Source: Gallionella sp.
GTDB taxonomy: Bacteria; Pseudomonadota; Gammaproteobacteria; Burkholderiales; Gallionellaceae
Direction: 5' to 3'
Length of the DNA: 64,000 nucleotides
Assembly (NCBI GenBank): GCA_028714075.1
Contig: JAQTMZ010000001.1
Location: forward strand, 215,753-279,752
Shown here: positions 39,777 through 49,462 of the stretch, one piece after another
Layout: every line of letters starts with the position of its first letter
Position numbering within the stretch: position 1 is the first letter of the stretch
The notes under the pieces: model-generated
Told to the model about the DNA's origin: nothing
Seen by the model: only the letters and a program-made list of their open reading frames with translations
Databases searched by the model: none
Position numbers and translations under genes: made by a program

Positions 39777-40499
39777 ATGAAAACAATAAATTTGACCGTG
39801 CTGGTATTCGCCGCTTTAGGAGCGCTGACGATAGGTGCAGCGGTTGCCGCGCCGGTGGGAGAAATCGTTTACATCGCCGGAACACTGTCCGCACAAAAGC
39901 CGGACGGCACGGTCAAGATTCTCTCCCGCAAATCTGAAATCGAAGTGGGTGATGTGTTATCCACCGAGAAGGATAGTTATGTGCAAATCAACTTTGCCGA
40001 CAAGAGCCAGGCGACGCTACGCCCCAATTCGCGGCTAAAGATTGATGCTTACCATTTCAATGAAAAGGATCCCGAGCGCGACAATTTGCTGTTCAGCCTG
40101 CTCAAGGGCGGGTTGCGCACCTTGACCGGCTTGATCGGCAAGCGCGGTAACCAAGATGCTTACCGTCTAAAAACCGCAACCGCATCGATAGGGATACGCG
40201 GTTCTTCCGGCGACACGCTGGAATGCAGCGAAGGGTGTGCGGGGGTGACCAGTACCAGCGATAAACTTTCGCCGGGTGTTTACCATGCTACCTACACCGG
40301 CGCTTACATCATGAGCAATGAGCGGGGTTCGCAGCTCATCGGCGAGGGGCAGTTCGGCTTTGTGAAGGATGCGCAAACAGCGCCGGTCATTCTGACCATC
40401 GACCCCGGCATGGGGCTTGAGGCCATGCCGTTCAGCCTGGGTGTGCGCGGTGCGGCCGCAGGTGGAGGGGCAGGGCAAAACGAGTGCGTCATGCACTAG
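39777..40499 (+). CDS. FecR-domain periplasmic protein
   Basis: Signal peptide; VGEIVYIAGTLSAQKPDGTVKILSRKSEIEVGDVLSTEKDSYVQINFADKSQATLRPNSRLKIDAY. Confidence 0.88.
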   Translation: MKTINLTVLVFAALGALTIGAAVAAPVGEIVYIAGTLSAQKPDGTVKILSRKSEIEVGDVLSTEKDSYVQINFADKSQATLRPNSRLKIDAYHFNEKDPERDNLLFSLLKGGLRTLTGLIGKRGNQDAYRLKTATASIGIRGSSGDTLECSEGCAGVTSTSDKLSPGVYHATYTGAYIMSNERGSQLIGEGQFGFVKDAQTAPVILTIDPGMGLEAMPFSLGVRGAAAGGGAGQNECVMH

Positions 40500-40539
40500 A
40501 TTTTTAGCAGCGGGGCGGTTGTTTCTGCAGCTCTCATCG

Positions 40540-40725
40540 TTAACTCTCATCTAGCAACTGCCCGGCGATCGCCCAGTTTTCGTCGGGCAGTTCGTCGAAG
40601 GCGATGTAGGTATAGTTTTTTGGCTTGAGCGCGATGCGCTCCAGCGTGTCGGTGATCTCGGCGGCGATTTTGGCTTTCTGTTCGCGGCTCAGCGTTCCCG
40701 CGATGCGGATGTTGACGTAAGGCAT
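40540..40725 (-). CDS. 4-oxalocrotonate tautomerase family protein
   Basis: MPYVNIRIAGTLSREQKAKIAAEITDTLERIALKPKNYTYIAFDEL. Confidence 0.85.
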   Translation of the reverse strand: MPYVNIRIAGTLSREQKAKIAAEITDTLERIALKPKNYTYIAFDELPDENWAIAGQLLDES

Positions 40726-40751
40726 GGTGGTCCCCTGAAAAAATATTGATG

Positions 40752-40831
40752 GTAGGGGCGTATGGCAATACGCCCTGTCTTGGCGCGCCCTATAACCGTT
40801 TATGGAGGGGCGTATTGCCATACGTTTCTAC
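40752..40831. repeat. REP-like imperfect palindrome GTAGGGGCGTATGGCAATACGCCC
   Basis: Inverted arms; half-unit recurs at 11727-11752; supplies the rsmE stop codon. Confidence 0.85.
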
Positions 40832-41559
40832 GAAAAATCCCCCCACAGCGTTTGCAGTGCGGCCAGCCCGGCGACTGCCGCAGTCTCGGTGCGCAGCACG
40901 CGCGCACCCATGCGGATCGCGCTGAAGCCGCAATGCAGCGCGGTTTCGCTTTCCGCCTGGGTGAAACCGCCCTCCGCGCCGATCAGCAGCACGACGCGAC
41001 CTTGCGGTCTGGCTTGCGCCTGCAGCGGGGCCGCGCCTTCCGGCAGCAGGATGAACTTGCTGTCGGTCGTGGCGCGCATCTGTTGCAGCCACGCCATGAT
41101 GTCCAGCGGCGCGTGTATTGCGGGCAGCACATTGCGCCCGCATTGTTCGCAGGCCGAGATGGCGACTTGCCGCCAATGTTCCAGCCGTTTTGCGGCGCGC
41201 TCGGCAGACAGCCTGGCGACGCTGCGTTCGGTGTCGAGCGGCTGAATTTCTGTAGCGCCCAGCTCGGTGGCTTTCTGGATCACCCAATCCATTTTTTCGC
41301 TGCTCGACAGGGCTTGCGCCAGCAATACCCGCAACGGCGATTCGCGGTCAACATTGCCGGCGGTAATGTTGCCGACCATCACGCGCTTGCCGCCGAGTTC
41401 GGTAATTATGCCGTGACATGCGTTGCCCAAGCCGTCGAACATCTCCACGCGGTTTCCCTCGCGCAAGCGCAGCACGCGTGCGGCATGGTGTGCGGCCTCG
41501 GGCGGCAGGTCAAACGAGCCGCCGGATGGCAGTGGCGGGGGGCAGTAAAAGCGCGGCAT
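40828..41559 (-). CDS. rsmE: 16S rRNA (uracil1498-N3)-methyltransferase
   Basis: MPRFYCPPPLPSGGSFDLPPEAAHHAARVLRLREGNRVEMFDG; LLIGAEGGFTQAE. Confidence 0.94.
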   Translation of the reverse strand: MPRFYCPPPLPSGGSFDLPPEAAHHAARVLRLREGNRVEMFDGLGNACHGIITELGGKRVMVGNITAGNVDRESPLRVLLAQALSSSEKMDWVIQKATELGATEIQPLDTERSVARLSAERAAKRLEHWRQVAISACEQCGRNVLPAIHAPLDIMAWLQQMRATTDSKFILLPEGAAPLQAQARPQGRVVLLIGAEGGFTQAESETALHCGFSAIRMGARVLRTETAAVAGLAALQTLWGDFS

Positions 41560-41632
41560 GGTCGGTTCGCAAATGAATAAGGGTGTCGGCGTGATGATAT
41601 AATGCCACGTAGAATTTTGTCAGGGATATGAA

Positions 41633-42190
41633 ATGGTCAGCCTGCAACCCCCGTTGTGCGATTTCGGCTGGAAAGCACGCGATTTCGACCTTCCCGGCGT
41701 GGACGGCAAGCGCTACAACCTCGCCAAAGCACGCGGCAGCAACGGCCTGCTGGTGATGTTCATCTGCAACCACTGCCCCTATGTGAAAGCCATCCGCGAC
41801 CGCCTCGTGCGCGACACGCGCGAGTTGCAATTGCACGGTATCAACAGCATCGCCATCATGTCCAACGACTCCGCCGAATATCCCGACGATTCGTTCGATA
41901 ACATGAAGCTGGTGGCCAGCCAGTACGGCTACCCTTTTCCTTACGCGTGGGACGAGACCCAGCAGGTCGCGAAGGATTACGGCGCGGTATGCACGCCGGA
42001 TTTCTTCGGTTTCAACGCCAATCTCGAACTGCAATACCGCGGACGTCTGGACGCATCGCGCAAGGAAGCGGTCGCCGGTGCGCCGCGCGATTTGTTCAAC
42101 GCGATGCTGCAAATCGCCCAAACCGGGCAAGGGCCGCGCGAGCAGATCGCCAGCATGGGCTGTTCCATTAAATGGAGGAGTGAAGCATGA
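41633..42190 (+). CDS. Thioredoxin-fold (AhpC/TSA-like) protein
   Basis: GLLVMFICNHCPYVKAIRDRL; YDLFRAN-like VCTPDFFGF. Confidence 0.88.
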   Translation: MVSLQPPLCDFGWKARDFDLPGVDGKRYNLAKARGSNGLLVMFICNHCPYVKAIRDRLVRDTRELQLHGINSIAIMSNDSAEYPDDSFDNMKLVASQYGYPFPYAWDETQQVAKDYGAVCTPDFFGFNANLELQYRGRLDASRKEAVAGAPRDLFNAMLQIAQTGQGPREQIASMGCSIKWRSEA

Positions 42191-42197
42191 GCGGTAA

Positions 42198-43025
42198 ATG
42201 GAAAGGTGCAGCGTGACAAGACCGGTAGCACATAGCATGGGCGCAATGCTCAAGGCGATAGTCGCGGCAGTCAAGCTGGTCGCGGCGGAAGAAATCATGC
42301 CGCGCTACCTCAAGGTGGCGCACCAGCGCAAAAGCGACGGCAGCCTGTGCACCGAGGCGGATGTCGCCGCGCAAACTGCTTTGACCAAGAAGCTGCAAGC
42401 CATCCTCAACGTGCCGGTGCTGGGTGAGGAAATGACCGCCAAGGAGCAGCATGCGATATGGCAATCCGGCTACGATGGGCTGTGGTGCATAGACCCGATC
42501 GACGGCACCTCCAACTTTGTGCGCGGCCTGCCTTATTTCGCGGTATCCATCGCGCTGTTGCGCGCAGGGAAAAGCGTGCTGGGCGTGGTGTACGACCCGG
42601 TGGCGGACGAAGTGTTTGCCGCCGAACTGGGCAAGGGTGCGTTCCTGAACGGCGAAAAACTGATCGGGCGCGAAGCGCCGGGATCGCTGGGGCAGGCGCT
42701 GGCCAATGTCGATCTGAAACGCCTCGGCACCAAATTGGTTACGCAACTGGCCGCCAATCCGCCGTATGCTTCGCAGCGCAATTTTGGGGCAAGTACCCTG
42801 GACTGGTGCTACACCGCCGCCGGGCGCTATGACGTGTATTTGCACGGCGGGCAAAAACTGTGGGATTACGCTGCCGGCCTGTTGATTTTGCGCGAGTCGG
42901 GCGGCTATGCCTGCTGTATCGAGAGCGACGATTTTGAGCAGGGCGATATCTGGCAGCGTTCGGTGATCGCGGCGCATGACAAAAAACTGTTTGACGAATG
43001 GAAGAATTGGATACGCGCGCAGTAG
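42198..43025 (+). CDS. Inositol monophosphatase family protein
   Basis: LGEEMTAKE; WCIDPIDGTSNFVRGLPYFAVSIAL; LWDYAAGLLILRESGGY. Confidence 0.9.
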   Translation: MERCSVTRPVAHSMGAMLKAIVAAVKLVAAEEIMPRYLKVAHQRKSDGSLCTEADVAAQTALTKKLQAILNVPVLGEEMTAKEQHAIWQSGYDGLWCIDPIDGTSNFVRGLPYFAVSIALLRAGKSVLGVVYDPVADEVFAAELGKGAFLNGEKLIGREAPGSLGQALANVDLKRLGTKLVTQLAANPPYASQRNFGASTLDWCYTAAGRYDVYLHGGQKLWDYAAGLLILRESGGYACCIESDDFEQGDIWQRSVIAAHDKKLFDEWKNWIRAQ

Positions 43026-43091
43026 GGGCATGAGAAGCTTTTGTTCCGGCACCGGCGCGGCGCGCCATGCTAGTGCGATGAGGGAAATACC

Positions 43092-44465
43092 GTGAAAATA
43101 TTGATACTCGGCGCAGGCCAAGTCGGTTCTACAGTGGCGGAAAGCCTGGTCAGCGAAGCCAACGACATCACCATCGTGGATTCGGACGGCGACAAGCTGC
43201 ATCAGCTACGGGATAGGCTGGATTTGCGCACCCTGACCGGCAACGCGGCGCATCCTTCCGTACTGGAGCAGGCCGGCATCGCCGACACTGACATCCTGCT
43301 GGCGGTCACGCAAAGCGACGAAGTCAACCTGGTGGCCTGCAAGCTGGCGGCCAGCCTCTACAACACGCCGACGCGCATCGCCCGGATCAGATCCACCAAT
43401 TATCTGGAACGCCAGGAGATATTCGGCGCGGATAATTTCTGCGTGGATTTTTCGATATGCCCGGAGCAAATACTCACCGAATACATCGTCAAATTAATCG
43501 AGTTTCCCGAAGCGCTGCAAGTGCTGGAATTCGCGGACGGCAAAGCCTCGCTGGTGGCGGTGCGCGCCTTTGAAGGCGGGCCGCTGGTGGGCAAGCCGCT
43601 GAGTTTTCTGCGCACCCACATGCCGCAAATCGAAACGCGCGTGGCGGCAATTTATCGCAAGGACAGGTCGCTCATTCCCGAGGGTGATACCGTGGTCGAA
43701 GACGGCGACGAAATATTTTTCATTGCCGCGACCGACAATATCCGCAGCGTGCTCAAGGAAATGCGCCGTATGGACAAACCCGCCAAGCGGGTGATGATTG
43801 TCGGCGGCGGCAACATCGGCCGCCGCCTGGCCAAGGCTCTGGAGCGCGACTATCAGGTCAAGCTGATCGAATACAACAAGAAATCCTGCGAGAAATTGGC
43901 CAGTGAGCTGGCCAATACACTGGTGCTGCACGGCGACGGCACGGATGAAAAGCTGATGCAGCAGGAGCATGTCGGCGACGTGGATGTGTTCTGTGCGCTC
44001 ACCAACGATGATGAAAACAACATCATGTCCTCGCTGCTTGCCAAGCAGGGCGGCGCGCGCAAGGTGATTGCGCTGATCAACCGCAGCGCGTATGTCGGGC
44101 TGGTGCAGGGCGGCAAGATCGATATCGCGCTTTCTCCGGCATACGTTACCATCGGCTCGCTGCTCGCTTATGTGCGGCAAGGCGATGTGGCGGTGGTGCA
44201 TTCATTGCGGCGCGGCGCGGCGGAAGCGCTCGAACTGGTGGTGCATGGCGACCGCCAGTCCTCGCGCGTGGTGGGGCGGCGCATCGACGAAATCGACCTG
44301 CCCAAGGGGGTGACCATCGGCGCGCTCGTGCGCGGCGGCGAAGTCATCATGGGGCATCACAATGTGATCATTGAAGCCGAAGATCATGCCATCGTGTTTG
44401 TGATCAACAAAGCCATGGTGCGCAAGGTCGAAAAGTTGTTCCAGGTCAATATCGGTTTTTTCTGA
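43092..44465 (+). CDS. trkA: Trk system potassium uptake protein TrkA
   Basis: MKILILGAGQVGSTVAESLVSEANDITIVD; second Rossmann VMIVGGGNIGRRLAKALE; TrkA_C domains. Confidence 0.96.
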   Translation: MKILILGAGQVGSTVAESLVSEANDITIVDSDGDKLHQLRDRLDLRTLTGNAAHPSVLEQAGIADTDILLAVTQSDEVNLVACKLAASLYNTPTRIARIRSTNYLERQEIFGADNFCVDFSICPEQILTEYIVKLIEFPEALQVLEFADGKASLVAVRAFEGGPLVGKPLSFLRTHMPQIETRVAAIYRKDRSLIPEGDTVVEDGDEIFFIAATDNIRSVLKEMRRMDKPAKRVMIVGGGNIGRRLAKALERDYQVKLIEYNKKSCEKLASELANTLVLHGDGTDEKLMQQEHVGDVDVFCALTNDDENNIMSSLLAKQGGARKVIALINRSAYVGLVQGGKIDIALSPAYVTIGSLLAYVRQGDVAVVHSLRRGAAEALELVVHGDRQSSRVVGRRIDEIDLPKGVTIGALVRGGEVIMGHHNVIIEAEDHAIVFVINKAMVRKVEKLFQVNIGFF

Positions 44466-44475
44466 TGGAAAACCA

Positions 44476-45936
44476 ATGCAACGCACGCTGATCGTTGTCC
44501 ACGCCCTGGGTTTGATGCTGGTGGTGTTCAGCGCGGCCTACGTAATACCCGTGGCCAGCTCGCTGATTTACGGGGATTACACCATGTTGCTGGATTTCCT
44601 GCTGGCGATGGTGTGGACATTTTCCTCGGGCGTGTTGATGTGGTTGCTGACCCGTCATCACAAGGGTGAGCTGTCGATCCGCCACGGTTACCTGCTGGTG
44701 GCGACGATGTGGGCAATGATGCCGGCCTTCGCCACCATTCCCCTGCTGATGATGATCCCCGGCCTGTCGTTCACCGATGCCTATTTTGAAACCATGTCGG
44801 GATTGACGACCACCGGCGCGACCGTGCTGACCGGGCTGGATAGTATGCCGCCCGCCATCAATATCTGGCGGCATGAACTGAACTGGCTGGGCGGGTTGGG
44901 CATCATCGTGCTGGCGGTGGCGATCCTGCCGCTGCTCGGTGTCGGCGGGCGGCAATTGTTCAAGGCGGAGACGCCGGGGCCGATGAAAGATTCCGCGTTG
45001 ACGCCACGCATCGCCGAAACCGCGCGCAACCTGTGGGCGGTTTATCTGGCAATCACGCTGGCTTGTATCGCTGCGCTGAAGTGGGCGGGAATGGACTGGC
45101 TGGATGCGGTGTGCCATGCTTTTTCGACGATGGGTTTGGGTGGTTTCTCCACCCATGATGCCAGTGTCGGATATTTTAATTCACCGCTGATCGAGTTTGT
45201 TCTAATCGTGTTTATGCTGCTTTCGGTGGTTAATTTTGCCACCCACTTCATGGCTTGGCGAGGAAGATCTTTGGCGGCTTATCGCGATGATCTGGAGGCA
45301 TTTTCTTCATGGGGTTTGATACTCGGCAGTTGTGTGGGAGTCGCCATATTCCTGCGTTGGCAAGGTGTCTACCCGGATTTCTGGACGGCATTGCGCCACG
45401 CCAGCTTTAACCTGGTTTCAATTGCAACCAGCTCTGGTTTCGCTACTGTGGATTTTGCGCAATGGCCGATCTTCGCACCGATGTGGATGATGTTCCTCGC
45501 CTGTACGGTTGCCAGCGCCGGTTCCAGCGGTGGCGGCATAAAAATGATCCGCACCTTGATCCTGATCAAGCAGGCCGGGCGCGAGTTTGTCAAATTGCTT
45601 CATCCCAATGTGGTCAACCCGATGAAGATCGGCGGGCATGTGGTGTCCAATAACATCGTGTTCTCGGTGCTGGGTTTCATCTTCCTGTATTTTATGACTA
45701 CGGTCACCCTGACCTTTGTGTTGCTGATCAGCGGCATGGACTATATTTCGGCCTTTTCGGCAATAGTGGCTTGTATCAATAATTTTGGTCCGGGGCTGGG
45801 GACGGTTGGCCCGGCAGGCAATTATCAGGGGCTGACCGATTTCCAAACCTGGGTATGCACGTTTGCCATGCTGATCGGGCGACTGGAAATATTCACCGTA
45901 CTGATCCTGTTTACACCGCATTTCTGGCGGCGCTAA
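44476..45936 (+). CDS. trkH: Trk system potassium transporter TrkH
   Basis: ETMSGLTTTGATVLTGLDSMPPAINIWRHELNWLGGLGIIVLAVAILPLLGVGG. Confidence 0.95.
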   Translation: MQRTLIVVHALGLMLVVFSAAYVIPVASSLIYGDYTMLLDFLLAMVWTFSSGVLMWLLTRHHKGELSIRHGYLLVATMWAMMPAFATIPLLMMIPGLSFTDAYFETMSGLTTTGATVLTGLDSMPPAINIWRHELNWLGGLGIIVLAVAILPLLGVGGRQLFKAETPGPMKDSALTPRIAETARNLWAVYLAITLACIAALKWAGMDWLDAVCHAFSTMGLGGFSTHDASVGYFNSPLIEFVLIVFMLLSVVNFATHFMAWRGRSLAAYRDDLEAFSSWGLILGSCVGVAIFLRWQGVYPDFWTALRHASFNLVSIATSSGFATVDFAQWPIFAPMWMMFLACTVASAGSSGGGIKMIRTLILIKQAGREFVKLLHPNVVNPMKIGGHVVSNNIVFSVLGFIFLYFMTTVTLTFVLLISGMDYISAFSAIVACINNFGPGLGTVGPAGNYQGLTDFQTWVCTFAMLIGRLEIFTVLILFTPHFWRR

Positions 45937-45983
45937 AGAAGCAAAAACCCACCCTGATATTTTCGAGAAAAATTGGAGTTGCA

Positions 45984-46646
45984 GTGAACCTGGCATTATT
46001 TGATTTGGACAACACCCTGCTCAACGGCGACAGCGATTTCGAGTGGTCGCAATTCCTGATACGCATCGGCGTGCTCGACCGCGAACTGTTCGAGGTGAAG
46101 AACCTCGCCTTCTACGAGCAATACAAAGCCGGGACATTGGACATCCACGAGTTCCTGGATTTTCAACTGAAGCCATTGTCGCGCCATTCGCGCAATACGC
46201 TGGACGCATGGCACCGGCAATTCATGCGCGAGAGCGTGCTGCCGATGATCACCCAAGCGGCACGCGATCTGGTGCAACGGCACCGCGACGCGGGTGATGT
46301 GTGTGTCGTCATTACCGCCACCAACAGCTTTGTCACTGCGCCGATCGCGCGCGAATTCGGCGTCGAACACCTGATCGCCACCGAGCCGGAACACAAGGAT
46401 GGCGAGTTCACCGGGAATGTGGCGGATGTGCCGTGCTTCCGCGAAGGCAAGATCACCCGTCTGGAAAACTGGCTGGCCGCGCGCGGCTGGACGCTGGAGA
46501 GCTTCACCGACAGCACGTTCTACAGCGATTCGCTGAACGATCTGCCGCTGCTGTGCAAAGTAAAAACCCCGGTCGCGGCCAATCCCGATACCACGCTGCG
46601 CATCCATGCCGAGCGGCATGGCTGGCCGATCATCAATCTGCGCTGA
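45984..46646 (+). CDS. HAD-IB family hydrolase (SerB-like)
   Basis: LALFDLDNTLLNGDSDFEW; VVITATNSFV; YSDSLNDLPLL; GTG start. Confidence 0.9.
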   Translation: MNLALFDLDNTLLNGDSDFEWSQFLIRIGVLDRELFEVKNLAFYEQYKAGTLDIHEFLDFQLKPLSRHSRNTLDAWHRQFMRESVLPMITQAARDLVQRHRDAGDVCVVITATNSFVTAPIAREFGVEHLIATEPEHKDGEFTGNVADVPCFREGKITRLENWLAARGWTLESFTDSTFYSDSLNDLPLLCKVKTPVAANPDTTLRIHAERHGWPIINLR

Positions 46647-46841
46647 CTACTTCGAACCCGCTCCCTTTTTCTGGAAGTAGTGGCACGGCTGTCCGGATGC
46701 TTCTATGACATCAAGGATCGGCTGTCGCTGGCTTTTGAAGTCGAGCGCGCGGCAGCCGTATCTGAAATGGGCTTCGTGGGTAATGAAGTAGTGGGTGCAG
46801 TTGTTGCAAATGGGCAGCTTGCCGCCTGATTCTGTATGCAT
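46647..46841 (-). CDS. Small Cys-containing hypothetical protein
   Basis: MHTESGGKLPICNNCTHYFITHEAHFRYGCRALDFKSQRQPILDVIEASGQPCHYFQKK. Confidence 0.6.
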   Translation of the reverse strand: MHTESGGKLPICNNCTHYFITHEAHFRYGCRALDFKSQRQPILDVIEASGQPCHYFQKKGAGSK

Positions 46842-46878
46842 AAAATGTTGGCGCGAGTGAGTTATCTGATCTGACTGA

Positions 46879-47280
46879 TCACGTTTCTTTTTTGAATTTT
46901 TCAATGACCCGCCGGTCGCGTTTGGTCGGCCTGCCTCTGAAACGGAATGGCGGCGCCTGTTCCTTGAGCAAGGCGGCAATGGCGAGTCTGCGCTGACGGC
47001 TTTCATCGGTCTCGCGATACAGCTTTTGCGCTTCGGTGGCCGGGCCGCGTTTGTTCGACAGCGCCAGCACCTCGATTATGAATTGAACCTGCCCGATGTG
47101 GATGTCGAGCGTATCGCCCGGCACAACGGCCTTGGCCGGTTTGACGCGCGTGTCGTTGAGCAGCACCTTGCCGCATTCGACCGCCGCCGTAGCCAGGGAG
47201 CGCGTTTTGAAAAAGCGCGCGGCCCATAGCCATTTGTCGATACGGAATCTTTCGCTGTCGTCGTTTGTGTTCGTTGTCAT
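46879..47280 (-). CDS. hslR: S4-domain RNA-binding protein (heat-shock protein 15-like)
   Basis: FRIDKWLWAARFFKTRSLATAAVECGKVLLNDTRVKPAKAVVPGDTLDI. Confidence 0.92.
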   Translation of the reverse strand: MTTNTNDDSERFRIDKWLWAARFFKTRSLATAAVECGKVLLNDTRVKPAKAVVPGDTLDIHIGQVQFIIEVLALSNKRGPATEAQKLYRETDESRQRRLAIAALLKEQAPPFRFRGRPTKRDRRVIEKFKKET

Positions 47281-47298
47281 ATCTGCTAAAGAAAATTT

Positions 47299-47442
47299 AG
47301 AAGTTGTCTAAAAATTTGCGAGGAGGGACGGATGCAAGGAGCACGGAACGCAGAAACCGGAATGTACAGAAAGTACATGAGGATTTCGAGTACCGCGCAA
47401 CACCGCAGACGCCCTCCGCAGTAATTTTTAGACAGCTTCTTA
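47299..47442. mobile_element. MITE-like/dispersed repeat with imperfect terminal inverted repeats
   Basis: AAGTTGTCTAAAAATT ... AATTTTTAGACAGCTT termini (15/16), internal GTACagaaaGTAC hairpin. Confidence 0.8.
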
Positions 47443-48234
47443 CATGCGCCATACCAGCAGCGTGGAGCGATGCAGATCATCCACTTGCACCGTCTCGCGC
47501 GGGGATTGTTCCGGTACGGCGAAGGTGCTGCTGATGAATACCGTGCCGGGGCGCATCTCGGCGCGCGCCTTGCGCCACAGCCGCTCCATCGGCACCGGCG
47601 AGAGGTAGGCGAACACCACATCGTATTGTGCCAGGTCGCAATTCCACAGGCTGCCCCACCGCACGCTGCAGTTGCGGTAGCCACCCAATTTGACGCGCAG
47701 CCAGCCCCACAAAAACGGCAGCGGGGCGGATTCCACGCCGCTGTAGCGCCCGTCAGGCCGAACGCGGGCAAGATGCGTCAGTACCCCACCGAGGCCGGAG
47801 CCGAGATCGATGAAGCGGAAGTTCGGCTTTCCCTCTCCTCCAGTACCTCCCCCGCTTGTAGGGGAGGGGAGTAGCGCTTCCAGCGCATGCCACACCTTGT
47901 CGCTGGAAAGATACAGCGGCACCTGGGTGCGGAACGTGCTCCAGTACACCGCCAGCAGGATGAGAAATGCGGCGAGAGAAAATTCGGGCGGGATGTTCAG
48001 CGCGAGCATCAACACCAGCGCGGGGGCGAACAATAATTGAATCGGCAGCCACCAGCCCGCCAGCCCGACAAGACGGCTGAAGGTCATGGCGAGCAGGCCA
48101 CACAGTAACGCGAAGGCGAGCGGAGGAGGTTGCAGTCCGACCAGGCCGGCACTGAGCAGGGTCAGCACGAATGCCGCGAATTGCAGCAGCAGTGCGGTGA
48201 CGGCGGGAGGGGGTTTTTTGAGAAGGGCGCGCAA
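47440..48234 (-). CDS. Class I SAM-dependent methyltransferase, membrane-associated
   Basis: N-terminal TM segments; FRFIDLGSGLGGVLTHLARVRPDGRYSGVESAPLPF. Confidence 0.8.
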   Translation of the reverse strand: MRALLKKPPPAVTALLLQFAAFVLTLLSAGLVGLQPPPLAFALLCGLLAMTFSRLVGLAGWWLPIQLLFAPALVLMLALNIPPEFSLAAFLILLAVYWSTFRTQVPLYLSSDKVWHALEALLPSPTSGGGTGGEGKPNFRFIDLGSGLGGVLTHLARVRPDGRYSGVESAPLPFLWGWLRVKLGGYRNCSVRWGSLWNCDLAQYDVVFAYLSPVPMERLWRKARAEMRPGTVFISSTFAVPEQSPRETVQVDDLHRSTLLVWRM

Positions 48235-48267
48235 GTTATTCTATTTTCAAATCTATAGTGAAATATT

Positions 48268-48338
48268 GTAGGGGCGTGATTTATCACGCCTGATCTGCGA
48301 ATGCATCAAAAGAAGGGCGCGATAAATCACGCCCCTAC
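48268..48338. repeat. REP-like palindrome GTAGGGGCGTGATTTATCACGCC
   Basis: Arms gtaggggcgtgatttatcacgcc / ggcgcgataaatcacgcccctac. Confidence 0.9.
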
Positions 48339-48362
48339 GTTAATGCGATCTTCGAAATAAAA

Positions 48363-48905
48363 TTAGCGTACCAGCGCAGCTTCGACTTCCTGCCGTTTGG
48401 CCTTGCCAACCAGTCGTTCCGTAAGGGTCAGTGCGAAGTCCATTGCCGTGCCGGGGCCGCGCGAGGTGATCAGTTTGCCGTCTTCCACGACGGCGGCGGT
48501 TTGCAAATTGACCTTGGGGAAATCATCCAGGCAGGTCGGGTAGCAGGTGGCTTTGCGTCCGTCCAGCAGCCCGGCGGTGGCGAGTACCGAAGGCGCGGCG
48601 CAGATTGCGGCAACATATTTTCCCTGTTGCGCCATTTTTTGCAGCAGCGCGATCAGACGCTGGTCGGCCTTCAGGTTGTCGGTGCCGGGCAGGCCGCCGG
48701 GCAGCACGATCATGTCGAAATTTTGATGCTGCGCGAGATCCAGCGTGGTATCCGGCAACAGCACCACGCCGCGGCTAGCCAATACCGGCAGGTCGTCCAG
48801 CCCCGCGCTGGTCACTTCGATGCCGGCGCGGCGCAGGATGTCGATGACCGTTACAGCCTCAATTTCTTCGCAACCTTGTGCGAGCAAAACGAGAACTTTG
48901 TGCAT
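48363..48905 (-). CDS. DJ-1/PfpI family protein (YajL-like)
   Basis: VLVLLAQGCEEIEAVTVIDILRRAGIEVTSAGL; YVAAICAAPSVLATAGLLDGRKATCYP. Confidence 0.93.
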   Translation of the reverse strand: MHKVLVLLAQGCEEIEAVTVIDILRRAGIEVTSAGLDDLPVLASRGVVLLPDTTLDLAQHQNFDMIVLPGGLPGTDNLKADQRLIALLQKMAQQGKYVAAICAAPSVLATAGLLDGRKATCYPTCLDDFPKVNLQTAAVVEDGKLITSRGPGTAMDFALTLTERLVGKAKRQEVEAALVR

Positions 48906-48973
48906 GATTTTCCTCCGGTAGCGTATTACTTAGGCCGTTCGCCCTGAGCCTGTCGAAGGGTAAACGGATAAAA

Positions 48974-49462
48974 TCAGTCCCTGAAATTCTGGTACTGCAA
49001 CGGGAAATCGGTGATGGATTTCTTGACGAAGGCGATGGCGGATTGCAGATCGTCGCGGTTCTTGCCGGTGACCCGCACGGTGTCGCCCTGGATGCTGGCC
49101 TGCACTTTCATCTTGCTGTCCTTGAGCAGCTTGACGATTTTTTTCGCCAATTCGATTTCCACGCCGACCTTGACTTCGCAAGTGCGCTTGACCTTGTTGC
49201 CACTGACCTTTTCAATTTTCTCGCTGATCTCCAGGCACTTGATGTCCACGCCGCGCTTGGTCAGCTTGGCATTCAGGATATCCTGCACCTGATCCAGTTG
49301 GAATTCGTTGTCGGCCCATACCGTAAGCTTGAGTTCGGCCTGCTCGACGCGTGCATCCGAGCCCTTGAAGTCAAAGCGGGTGCTGACTTCCTTGTTGGTC
49401 TGCTCAATGGCATTTTTGACTTCTGTCTTGTCTACTTCGGAAACGATGTCGAAAGATGGCAT
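48974..49462 (-). CDS. yajQ: YajQ family protein
   Basis: [40 protein letters not shown]. Confidence 0.95.
   Translation of the reverse strand: MPSFDIVSEVDKTEVKNAIEQTNKEVSTRFDFKGSDARVEQAELKLTVWADNEFQLDQVQDILNAKLTKRGVDIKCLEISEKIEKVSGNKVKRTCEVKVGVEIELAKKIVKLLKDSKMKVQASIQGDTVRVTGKNRDDLQSAIAFVKKSITDFPLQYQNFRD

Noticed and set aside
47286-47771. Minus-strand ORF ending in ...LEILMYFLYIPVSAFRAP...
   Set aside because: Translation of the MITE-like repeat plus the wrong frame of the methyltransferase gene.
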